A DNA stretch of 27,350 bases, taken from IMG/VR virus record IMGVR_UViG_3300010151_000113, positions 1 to 27,350 of that record, one strand, 5' to 3'. The position numbers and the translations under genes were made by a program. Shown piece by piece: positions 15,220-22,556 of this stretch; position 1 is the stretch's first letter; the number at the start of each line of letters is the position of its first letter. Source of the stretch: a virus. The notes beneath the pieces were generated by a model. It had not been told where the DNA came from. It searched no databases and was given only the letters and a program-made list of their open reading frames with translations.

Positions 15220-16020
15220 ATGGCGAAGCAGGAACTAGTGTTAAGTAAACGGGAACTAGTAAAGCGAGTTATTGTCACACCAGACAAGCATTTCCCACTT
15301 GCAGATGATCCGGCTATCAATGTGCTTTGTAAGGCAATCCATAAGGTAAAGCCACATGCATACATTGATTTAGGAGATGTAGGTGAGTGGAGTTCGGTTT
15401 CAGCCTGGAAATATAAAAGAAAAATAGCTCCACCAGTAGAGTTTATATTGGAAGAGTTAAAGCAAGATATTAAAGATGTTAATGCTGGAATGGATATTAT
15501 AGATGAAGCATTAGATGCTACAGGGTGTAAAGAAAGGCATTTCATTGAAGGGAATCATGATGACTGGGTTAATAGATTTGTTGAGAAGTACCCGTATTTG
15601 TCCCAATATGCCCTCTCTAAGGCGATTAAACTGGATCAGAGGGGTTATACCTACCATCCATTCGGAAAGCACCTTAAAATGGGGAAATTATATTTTTATC
15701 ATGGGCATCAGTATGGAGGGCAGTATCATTCTGCCAATCATTTACGCAAGCTTGGGTGTAATATAATGTATGGACATTGGCATGATCTGCAACATATGAC
15801 AGTTACTCATATGGATGGGCCAAAGGCAGCCTGGTCAATAGGTTGTTTAAAAGATATGAAAGCCGAAGCAAATGAATGGCTTAGCAATAGAAAGATTAAC
15901 TGGGGGCATGCTTTTGCTATCGTAGATTTCTATGGTAAAGGCGAGTTTACAGTTGATGTAGTACAGATAATAAATGGAAGGTGTTCAATCTGGGGTGAGC
16001 TTTTAGATGGGAATAAATAA
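15220..16020 (+). CDS. Calcineurin-like metallophosphoesterase
   Basis: A 266-residue two-metal phosphoesterase with the full motif set: D22-K-H24, then D53 in LGDVGEW, G111-N112-H113-D114 in EGNHDDW, H161-G-H163, and G185-H186-W187-H188 in YGHWHD. All the usual metal ligands are therefore present and activity is expected. The substrate is unknown; relatives cleave phosphomonoesters, cyclic nucleotides or nucleic acid ends. The family occurs in phages, often of unknown role. It has a good site (AGGGGAG) and lies between two membrane mini-proteins, its stop overlapping the next ATG as TAATG. The location inside a lysis-type cassette is odd and may be chance insertion or a regulatory role. Confidence 0.85.
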   Translation: MAKQELVLSKRELVKRVIVTPDKHFPLADDPAINVLCKAIHKVKPHAYIDLGDVGEWSSVSAWKYKRKIAPPVEFILEELKQDIKDVNAGMDIIDEALDATGCKERHFIEGNHDDWVNRFVEKYPYLSQYALSKAIKLDQRGYTYHPFGKHLKMGKLYFYHGHQYGGQYHSANHLRKLGCNIMYGHWHDLQHMTVTHMDGPKAAWSIGCLKDMKAEANEWLSNRKINWGHAFAIVDFYGKGEFTVDVVQIINGRCSIWGELLDGNK

Positions 16021-16160
16021 TGGAATTTGTAAGAGATTATTGGCCACAATTAGTGTCCCTATTTGGATTAATAACAGTTCTAACCACCATGAAGGTGGAT
16101 ATAGATGTATTGAAGGAGAAAGTAAAAACGCTGTTTGAGCTATGGAATAAGGAGAGATAA
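16020..16160 (+). CDS. 46-residue single-span membrane protein
   Basis: The product starts MEFVRDYWPQLVSLFGLITV, continues LTTMKVDID, and ends in a charged helix VLKEKVKTLFELWNKER. It has one short hydrophobic span (about residues 8-24) followed by a cytoplasm-suited amphipathic or coiled-coil helix. ATG overlaps the phosphoesterase stop (TAATG), and its own stop overlaps the next start in the same way. The span plus short coiled coil recalls small accessory lysis proteins, but no named family is recognised. Confidence 0.55.
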   Translation: MEFVRDYWPQLVSLFGLITVLTTMKVDIDVLKEKVKTLFELWNKER

Positions 16161-16552
16161 TGATATTTAAAAAGAAGTTAATAACTACAATATTAAAGCT
16201 TATACTACCAGAGATAGTTAAGTTAATTAAGCCTTTGAAGCAATATGTAGATGAGCCTAATGAGCTAGATGAGTTATGTAAGAACCTGAAGCAACAAGCA
16301 GATGCTGCACATGATATATTGATTGATGTAGGGAAAACAGCAAATGCTGTGGAGGAAGATTTTAATAATTTTAAGAAAAAGGCTGAAGCAGGATTAAAGA
16401 AGATTAAGGAATTAGAGGAGATAGGTCCTCGTCTGATCACACTTCAGGCCATGGTAGATAAATTTGATCGTGATCAGGATTACTTAGATCAGAAGATTAA
16501 AGATATCGGAAGTATTGTAAATACAATAACAATGTTTAAAGGAGTAAAATAA
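16160..16552 (+). CDS. Helical coiled-coil protein, possible lysis accessory
   Basis: The product has 130 residues. A basic start (MIFKKK) leads into an amphipathic hydrophobic helix (LITTILKLILPEIVKLIK, residues 7-24), possibly membrane-associated, then about 100 residues of Lys/Glu/Asp-rich helix with heptad-like spacing. No enzyme motif is visible. The site AAGGAGAG lies close to ATG, and TAATG overlaps join it to mini-membrane genes on both sides. A spanin-like or holin-partner role is possible from the context, but no lipobox or clear signal peptide is present, so it remains hypothetical. Confidence 0.5.
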   Translation: MIFKKKLITTILKLILPEIVKLIKPLKQYVDEPNELDELCKNLKQQADAAHDILIDVGKTANAVEEDFNNFKKKAEAGLKKIKELEEIGPRLITLQAMVDKFDRDQDYLDQKIKDIGSIVNTITMFKGVK

Positions 16553-16695
16553 TGGAATTTTTATCAAGTAATTGGGAATATGTTTTGATAGCACTTTTAT
16601 GTGTAGATAAAGTAGTGGCGCTTAGCCCTACAAAATGGGATGATTTAATTTGGACATCAGTTAAGAAGGCTATATATAAGGTTATGGGAAAATAA
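16552..16695 (+). CDS. 47-residue membrane-associated mini-protein
   Basis: The product starts MEFLSSNWEYVLIALLCVDK and continues VVALSPTKWDDLIWTSVKKA with a short basic tail. It has one moderately hydrophobic segment (about residues 8-24) and a Trp-rich amphipathic remainder. ATG overlaps the previous stop (TAATG) and is preceded by AAGGAG. The pattern VALSPTKWDDLI is one I associate with small phage proteins of unknown function near lysis or tail genes. It is the third membrane mini-protein within 1.7 kb. Confidence 0.55.
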   Translation: MEFLSSNWEYVLIALLCVDKVVALSPTKWDDLIWTSVKKAIYKVMGK

Positions 16696-18912
16696 ATGCC
16701 AAAAGATTCTATATCAATTAATGCTTTTGAAGGTGGGTTGAATCTTCGCGATGATCCTCGAGATATTGGAGGAGAAGCAAATAATCAACTTAGCCAAGCT
16801 ATTGGTGTAGATTTACAATACAAAGGTCGTATTGTTAATGCTGTTTCTGGACAGGCTTCTTCTGGGACATGTGGAACCCTAGGAACTGCTGCTGGATATG
16901 GATTACATTCCTTTAGCGCAGATTATGATGCCAGTGGTAATCCTAATGATACGGATTATTATCTAGTAGGCTCAACGGGCGGAACTGTCGACGCAGTAAC
17001 ATCGGCTTTTGGGGCTGCATCTGCCCTAGACCTGAGTATAGGTAGTGGGGATACCGGCAATCACTATGCTTTTTTTGTGGCTGATGGTGGTGTAAGAGTT
17101 TCAGATGGTAATTATGCCAATACCAATGCTGCTAATAAAGTAGCTATGGTTAAATATGTTCAAAATCCTTGTATAGGAGGTAATATTGGATCTAATGGAG
17201 CGTGGGTTGCTTCTGATTCCAGTCTATCTCCTCCTCAAAGTGTACAGTTGTCAGGATCTACTCTTGATACTGCACCTGAAAATCAAAGACCAGAAATATT
17301 TTTTACAGCAGCTGGAGCTGATGATTCAGCTGTTGGATGGGGAAAGGATCCGGATGCTGATACTAACGGTGGTGATTGTTCAGCCGCAGGGGATGCTCAG
17401 CATTCTACTATTGAATGGGAAGTGGGCTGCAGTTTTGTATATGATGAGGATCAGGAAACTACTGTGACAAAATCTTTTGTTTATTCATCAGGAGCAGGGG
17501 ATTATACCTATATATATAGTGCGAGTGCCGCTAGCGCTACACCCCATATTGATGATAGCATAAGATTTAGTACTAGGCAGGCATTTAAAGTGGGTATGGC
17601 CATCAAAACTAATACTGGTGATTCTCTGTCTAACAATTCAGGGTATCAGCGTATTACTAAGGTTAAGGGCTATATGAGGAAAAAACAGGCTGGATCCTCT
17701 TGGTTTCTTATCATTGAAGCTGATTTAAGTGCTACTGGTGGCGTAAGGAATCCCTTTGATGATGATTATAATGCATGGGATGCTACAGGCATGACTGATG
17801 GATATTTTGGAAGAACCAATGCCAAAAAGCAACCACCACAGGCTGTAACCTTTAGATCGGAAACTGGATATGATGCAGACTCAGGCATAACATACGAAGC
17901 AAGGTTTAAAACTGCTGCTGCTATTAATAGAAGGGCGTATATAGGTAATATATATCAAAATGGAGAGAAGTTCGGTGATAGATTATTAAAGACTGGACCT
18001 AATCAATTTGATATATATCCTGAAGGAAACTGGATTGATGTAGTCATTAATGATGGTGATTTTATTACAACAATGGTAGTATATGCAGACAGGATATTTC
18101 AATTTAAAAGACGTAATCTCTATCTACTTAATGTAGCAGAGGATACTGAATTTCTTGAAGGACAATATCTTAATTATGGGGTTATGTATCCCAGCCAGGT
18201 ATGCGTATGTTCATTTGGGGTCTTGTGGGTAAATGAACATGGCTGTTATAGGTATGATGGAGAATCTGTTATAGATTTAACTGCGGAAAAGATTCCTGTA
18301 TCTGATTGGGCAATTACAGAAACAAGTGGCCTTGGTAGCGTTCCAGGGATATCTTATAGTGAAAAATTAAGAAAATTATTTATCTGTCCTGATTTAAGCA
18401 ATACTTCTTCTGCATTTGATGGTACTGGCGGATGGTCTTTTGATATGGTAAATGAAGGCTGGACTCAATTGCCAACTGGGTTTTTTGCTACAGGCAAAAA
18501 GTCTAATTTTCATATAGATTTTGATGGTGATATATGCTATGTAGTTGGTAGTAGCTTATATAAAGTAGGCACAACTCCAGGTGCCCAAACAGATTATGAT
18601 GTAAGGACTAAGGATTTAGATTTTGGAGCTACAGGAGTTATAAAGAAGATTTATAAAACGTATATTACTTATAAGTGTAGCGCAGATTCTAATGTGACGG
18701 TAGCCTATGCTGTTGATGCAGATGATAATAGTTGGACTGATATTACTTCAGAGCTGCTGAGTACAGGTGGTGAATGGGACACTGTTGCTTTAACATCCAA
18801 AACCAGTGCATATACCTACCGGATAAGATTATACGATAATGGTAGTACAGTACCTGCTGATTTTGAGGTGAACGATATTAGCGTTACTTACAGAACTAGG
18901 CCGGCCAAATAA
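16696..18912 (+). CDS. Tail nozzle or tube-like beta-propeller protein
   Basis: The product has 738 residues. The N-terminus (ISINAFEGGLNLRDDPRDIG) and the later segment from about residue 462 with YADRIFQFKRRNLYLLNV, GVLWVNEHGCYRYDGE and WSFDMVNEGWTQLP fit the repeated-blade outline of podovirus tail stabilisation or nozzle proteins (P22 gp10 / T7 gp12 type), which form the hexameric distal part of a short tail. A Ser/Gly/Thr-rich region of about 300 residues between these parts looks like inserted beta domains. The final 110 or so residues (ITYKCSADSNVTVAYAVDAD) resemble an Ig-like fold. ATG directly follows the previous stop. The tail assignment is good by context and pattern; the exact homologue is uncertain. 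Confidence 0.6.
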   Translation: MPKDSISINAFEGGLNLRDDPRDIGGEANNQLSQAIGVDLQYKGRIVNAVSGQASSGTCGTLGTAAGYGLHSFSADYDASGNPNDTDYYLVGSTGGTVDAVTSAFGAASALDLSIGSGDTGNHYAFFVADGGVRVSDGNYANTNAANKVAMVKYVQNPCIGGNIGSNGAWVASDSSLSPPQSVQLSGSTLDTAPENQRPEIFFTAAGADDSAVGWGKDPDADTNGGDCSAAGDAQHSTIEWEVGCSFVYDEDQETTVTKSFVYSSGAGDYTYIYSASAASATPHIDDSIRFSTRQAFKVGMAIKTNTGDSLSNNSGYQRITKVKGYMRKKQAGSSWFLIIEADLSATGGVRNPFDDDYNAWDATGMTDGYFGRTNAKKQPPQAVTFRSETGYDADSGITYEARFKTAAAINRRAYIGNIYQNGEKFGDRLLKTGPNQFDIYPEGNWIDVVINDGDFITTMVVYADRIFQFKRRNLYLLNVAEDTEFLEGQYLNYGVMYPSQVCVCSFGVLWVNEHGCYRYDGESVIDLTAEKIPVSDWAITETSGLGSVPGISYSEKLRKLFICPDLSNTSSAFDGTGGWSFDMVNEGWTQLPTGFFATGKKSNFHIDFDGDICYVVGSSLYKVGTTPGAQTDYDVRTKDLDFGATGVIKKIYKTYITYKCSADSNVTVAYAVDADDNSWTDITSELLSTGGEWDTVALTSKTSAYTYRIRLYDNGSTVPADFEVNDISVTYRTRPAK

Positions 18913-19745
18913 TGAAAGTATCGAGTAGAGGATATGGTGATGCAGTACGGGGCCTTAGTCACGGGAAGGGAGCTAAAGTATCTTTAGGTAGAGGTTCACC
19001 AACTAAGCGTGAGGGTAGTGATGGTGATTTAACATTACGCAATACTAATCAAGGAGTAATTTTATATGCAAAATATGGTGGTAGGTGGTATAGTATGCAT
19101 ACACAACAAGGATTAGTACCAGGAATGATTATGATGTGGTCAGGCCAGAAACATACTATTCCTTTTGGGTGGGCATTATGCGATGGGAATACTGGTACTC
19201 CAGATCTTAGAGCTAAGTTTATTATTGGAGCTGGAACTGGTGGTGTTAATATATTTGACTCAGGAGTACCATCATATAGTACTACCATCTTTGGACCATC
19301 TGATGATAGTTATGGTACAGACAGTATAACCTATGGACAGGGTGATACGGTAGAAGTTACGGCTGAAACTGCATCGGGAACTAGTGATCCACATACGTTA
19401 TTGGCATCACAAATACCTGAGCATACTCATGATTATGAGAAAAGTAACAATCATGGCGATGTAGATCATGATAGTCTTGGTTCTGGCTATACTGTAGCTG
19501 ACGATCAGGATACTACTACACCGACTAGCGTTAATGCTGGCGGTGGTGGAAGTCATACACATGGACTTCCTAGTGGTATAGGTGTTACTGGAGATACTGT
19601 TAAGGCAACTGCAGGGTTGCCACTAGTTGATTTTTATAGTTTAGCATTTATCATGTATGTTGGATCTGCTGCCGATCCTGGAACAGAAGGTTATAATCAG
19701 GGTGGCGGTGAAGGCGGTGATAGTCTTGGCAGAGAAGGTCCATAA
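18912..19745 (+). CDS. Tail collar-domain fibre-tip protein with HxH motifs
   Basis: The product has 277 residues. After a basic N-terminus (about residues 1-45) comes a phage tail-collar domain: GLVPGMIMMWSG (residues 67-78), PFGWALCDGNTGTPDLRAKF (84-103) and the Gly-rich loop that follows. The C-terminal part has two metal-binding-type motifs, His171-Thr-His173 in SQIPEHTHDY and His215-Thr-His217 in GGSHTHGLP. In T4-type short- and long-fibre tips, HxH histidines from three chains coordinate metal ions along the trimer axis, so a trimeric receptor-binding tip is expected. The tail end is Gly-rich. ATG overlaps the nozzle gene stop (TAATG), so the two tail genes are coupled. Confidence 0.75.
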   Translation: MKVSSRGYGDAVRGLSHGKGAKVSLGRGSPTKREGSDGDLTLRNTNQGVILYAKYGGRWYSMHTQQGLVPGMIMMWSGQKHTIPFGWALCDGNTGTPDLRAKFIIGAGTGGVNIFDSGVPSYSTTIFGPSDDSYGTDSITYGQGDTVEVTAETASGTSDPHTLLASQIPEHTHDYEKSNNHGDVDHDSLGSGYTVADDQDTTTPTSVNAGGGGSHTHGLPSGIGVTGDTVKATAGLPLVDFYSLAFIMYVGSAADPGTEGYNQGGGEGGDSLGREGP

Positions 19746-19762
19746 ATGAAAGGAGTAATAAA

Positions 19763-20578
19763 ATGGCATTAGGATTTAGTAGGGGTGGGTATAACCCAGG
19801 TGGGAGAATAAGGGAATCTAAACGAAACCTGAAGACTTTTCTTTTAGAAGAAGAACAGGCAAAGAATTTAGAATCAATAAACGCTAGTAAAGCAGCTGCA
19901 AAAGTAAAGGCAGTTACGACTGGAAAGGATTTATATAGCAAATATTTACATAATAAATCAGCAGCAGTAATGAAACAAGATAAAATTAAAGATGCAACCT
20001 CGCTTGTCCAAGGAGATAAAGTTAATACTTATGGAAAATATGGAGATAATCCTGTAGCTGAGTTATTAGGTATAGAATCTGTTGGCGTTAACCCTAAATT
20101 ATATCAGGATGTAGGACATGAGTTTGCTACCAAATATAACATAAAGGACTTTAGCGATACTCAGAAATTAATTGCTGGTCGAAAATTAGCTGCTGGACAA
20201 CAGGTGAAGGTTCCTGGAAGTGATGTTGTCGCGTCAAGTAATATGATAGATACTAGCATAGTAAATGAAGCAGAATCAGTATTAGAAGGGGCTGGAGGAT
20301 TATCAGGTGCTGGAGGTTTCATATCAAAATATGCATTACCTGGAATATCAGTTGGAACGAGTTTATATGGAGCGCTTAATGCTGAAGATGATGAGCAGGC
20401 AATTCAATCTGCAGCAGGAATAGTAGGAGGGGTTAGTGCTATAGCAGGTACCGCTGCGTCAGCAGGAGCATTTGGCGCTGGTGAAGCAGCAGCAGCAGTT
20501 GCGGCCTGGGGAGGCCCAATTGGATGGCTAATAGCTGGAGGCTCGATGTTATATTCATTAGCTGATTATAGAGTATAA
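19763..20578 (+). CDS. Putative internal virion (ejection) protein
   Basis: The product has 271 residues. A basic N-terminal region (RGGYNPGGRIRESKRNLKT) is followed by a helical segment rich in Lys, Ala and Glu (residues 25-80), and the last 100 residues are very rich in Gly and Ala with several hydrophobic stretches (ISVGTSLYGAL, AAGIVGGVSAIAGTAASAGA, GGPIGWLIAGGSMLYSLA). Soluble helix plus membrane-active Gly/Ala C-terminus, placed after the tail genes, is the layout of small podovirus internal proteins that insert into the host envelope on ejection. This is inference from composition and position; no family is recognised. It has the site AAAGGAG. Confidence 0.5.
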   Translation: MALGFSRGGYNPGGRIRESKRNLKTFLLEEEQAKNLESINASKAAAKVKAVTTGKDLYSKYLHNKSAAVMKQDKIKDATSLVQGDKVNTYGKYGDNPVAELLGIESVGVNPKLYQDVGHEFATKYNIKDFSDTQKLIAGRKLAAGQQVKVPGSDVVASSNMIDTSIVNEAESVLEGAGGLSGAGGFISKYALPGISVGTSLYGALNAEDDEQAIQSAAGIVGGVSAIAGTAASAGAFGAGEAAAAVAAWGGPIGWLIAGGSMLYSLADYRV

Positions 20579-21030
20579 TGGTAATAAAAACAGCACATAT
20601 TAATGATATTGAAAAAATAACAGATTTGGGTGAGGAATTTGTAGCAGAATCTCCATCTTTATCTTTGTTAAGTTATTCGCGCAAAGAGTATCAGCGCTTT
20701 TGTACAGATCTTATTTCTAGTAAAATAAAATACATGGTCATAGCGAAGGATAAAGAGAAGGTTGTTGGGGTTGTTGGTGGTGGACTTCATAATAGGATTG
20801 GAAGTTCTGATAAATATCTTAGTGAATATATTTTCTATGTTAGTCCTTCTGCACGAAAAAGCGGTACAGGCAGACAATTAATGGACAAATTTTGTGATTG
20901 GGGGAGAAGCCAGAAGGTTAAAGTAGTTGAGATGGGTGTTACATCTGATATTGATCCCAAGCAGGCGGATAAATATATGTCAAATTTGGGATTTAAATAT
21001 ATGGGGGCTAATTTCTATAAGGAACTGTAA
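20578..21030 (+). CDS. GNAT-family N-acetyltransferase
   Basis: A 150-residue acetyl-CoA-dependent acyltransferase. The family core is visible: strand VVGVVGGGLH, strand EYIFYVSPSAR, then the acetyl-CoA pyrophosphate-binding motif R93-K-S-G96-T-G98 followed by helix RQLMDKFCDWGRSQ, and a last strand and helix with KQADKYMSNLGFKYMG. The length is normal for a single GNAT domain. The substrate is unknown. Both ends are joined to neighbours by TAATG overlaps, so it is made together with the internal-virion-type protein before it and the permuted Hint protein after it. Acetylation of a virion, host or small-molecule target is possible. Confidence 0.8.
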   Translation: MVIKTAHINDIEKITDLGEEFVAESPSLSLLSYSRKEYQRFCTDLISSKIKYMVIAKDKEKVVGVVGGGLHNRIGSSDKYLSEYIFYVSPSARKSGTGRQLMDKFCDWGRSQKVKVVEMGVTSDIDPKQADKYMSNLGFKYMGANFYKEL

Positions 21031-21383
21031 TGAAAACTAAATCAATTAAAAATATTAAGGTCGGGGATTATGTACAGAGTTATAATCATAAGAAAGACCA
21101 ATTAGTTTCTGCTAAAGTAACTAAGACATTTAAACATAAGGATGTCCCTGGCGTAAAGTTGGTTATTAATAAGGATTTGACTGCCACAGGTAATCATCCG
21201 TTATATATTAATGGAGAATATAAGCCCGCAGCTAGAGCTAAGGTTGGAGATATTGTAGTTAACCCAGATGGAATAGAAATTAAAATTCATACTTTAGCTT
21301 TAAAGCCTATGAAAATTGATGTTTATAATATTGAGGTTGAAGGTGATCATAACTATTTTGCTGGAGGATTGCTAAATCATAAC
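21030..21383 (+). other. C-terminal part of a Hint domain at the protein N-terminus
   Basis: Residues 1-118 hold blocks B (TxxH, residues 53-56), F (residues 99-112) and G (ending His117-Asn118) in the usual order and spacing for a mini-intein without endonuclease. The region that should precede it, block A with the Cys nucleophile, is not upstream: the GNAT gene is there instead. Confidence 0.78.
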
Positions 21384-22556
21384 AAATGTGGAATTTGGGA
21401 GGGAGATGATGTTACTGTAGAAAAGGCTCGGAATACTTTGAAAGATAAATCTCGAACATTGTGGGAAGAATCAGCACGTGAGACAAGAAACTATTTTCGC
21501 GTTAAAGCAGAAACTATAGGTGCTCCTACTAGTACTGATTTCGTTTCATTAGGATCTGGGATTGATGATGATGTAGATACTACAGATATTGATGAATCTC
21601 TCTTTTCCTTTATAGATGAAGAGGGTTCAGCACAGAATATTTCAATTCCAGGATGGCAGACAACACATGGTGGTTATAAAACTGATTGGGGAGAAAAACT
21701 AGATGATTTTTTTGGTGCCAATGATGCTTACCAAACAGCATTACAAGACGCTGCTAATGCAACAATTGCAGCAGAAACTACATTGGAAACCGCTACGAGT
21801 GATGTAGTAACTAGTTTAGAGGAAGGTGGTGGAGAGATTGCAGCAGAGGCAGAGGGAGCTCTTCAGGATGTTGAGTCAGCAACTGCTGCTATGGGATTTG
21901 CAGCATCTGGAGCTGAAGAAGAGATGAAAGGCGATGTTCGTAGAGGGTCTGGAGAAGCATGGGCCACTACAACATCTAGTGCACAATCTAGCTTACAGTC
22001 TGCATTGGATGATTATGCAGGTGTAATGGGTGATGCGGATGCAGCTACCGTAGATGTTTCTGGTCAGGAATTGGGAAATCTTGGTTCAGTACAGACTAAC
22101 TTAAATACTGCTTATGATAACTTTACGAGGGCAAGGAAACAATTAGACACAGATATCTCTATTATTCAGTCTTCATTAGATAAGGGATTTGCTGATTATG
22201 AGGACACCCTTGGGGCTTATAAAAGCACTTTTGAAACAGCTTACACTACAATTCAAAGTACTGTCGGTGCACAAGATGCCGCATATGCTATACCTCAAAT
22301 GTCTGAGATTACAGGGGAGATAGAGTCGAGTATCGGAGCATATATTGGACATACAGGAGATACAGAATTTACGTATGAGTCTATGAAGGGGATAAATACA
22401 CCCACCTATACAGATCCAACGGACTGGGGTGAGACGGGATCTTGGTCTAGTGGTCAGGGTGGAGGTACGAATTTCTTATATATGGGACGCGGAGAACACC
22501 AATGTTTAGAGGGTAATGTAAAAGTTGTGATGGGAGATAAAAATGCCAGCAAATAA
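21030..22556 (+). CDS. Virion-type protein flanked by a circularly permuted Hint (intein-like) domain
   Basis: The product has 508 residues in three parts. Residues 1-118 are a Hint domain without its first block: SIKNIKVGDYVQSYN, block B T53-G-N-H56 in TATGNHPLYI, block F VYNIEVEGDHNYFAGG, block G LLNHN with the terminal His117-Asn118. Residues 119-491 are a helical, Ala/Ser/Thr/Glu-rich cargo with a Gly-rich end. Residues 492-508 (CLEGNVKVVMGDKNASK) read as the missing block A with its N-terminal Cys492. Joined end to end, tail then head, they give an ordinary Hint sequence. The residue after Asn118 is Lys, with Cys120 next, so the usual +1 nucleophile is absent and cleavage or atypical ligation is possible. 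ATG overlaps the GNAT stop. Confidence is high for Hint, moderate for function. Confidence 0.72.
   Translation: MKTKSIKNIKVGDYVQSYNHKKDQLVSAKVTKTFKHKDVPGVKLVINKDLTATGNHPLYINGEYKPAARAKVGDIVVNPDGIEIKIHTLALKPMKIDVYNIEVEGDHNYFAGGLLNHNKCGIWEGDDVTVEKARNTLKDKSRTLWEESARETRNYFRVKAETIGAPTSTDFVSLGSGIDDDVDTTDIDESLFSFIDEEGSAQNISIPGWQTTHGGYKTDWGEKLDDFFGANDAYQTALQDAANATIAAETTLETATSDVVTSLEEGGGEIAAEAEGALQDVESATAAMGFAASGAEEEMKGDVRRGSGEAWATTTSSAQSSLQSALDDYAGVMGDADAATVDVSGQELGNLGSVQTNLNTAYDNFTRARKQLDTDISIIQSSLDKGFADYEDTLGAYKSTFETAYTTIQSTVGAQDAAYAIPQMSEITGEIESSIGAYIGHTGDTEFTYESMKGINTPTYTDPTDWGETGSWSSGQGGGTNFLYMGRGEHQCLEGNVKVVMGDKNASK
22503..22553 (+). other. Block-A-like N-intein fragment at the protein C-terminus
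   Basis: The last 17 residues start with Cys492 and fit the intein first-block pattern C-x-x-G-x-x-x-V, followed by the turn GDKNAS. It ends where residue 1 of the same protein would continue. The extreme shortness resembles N-inteins of atypically split inteins. The segment is brief, so chance similarity cannot be fully excluded. Confidence 0.6.

Noticed and set aside
21030-21386. Ordinary complete intein with homing endonuclease
   Set aside because: Block A is missing at this end, the segment is only 118 residues, and no LAGLIDADG or HNH endonuclease motif is present.
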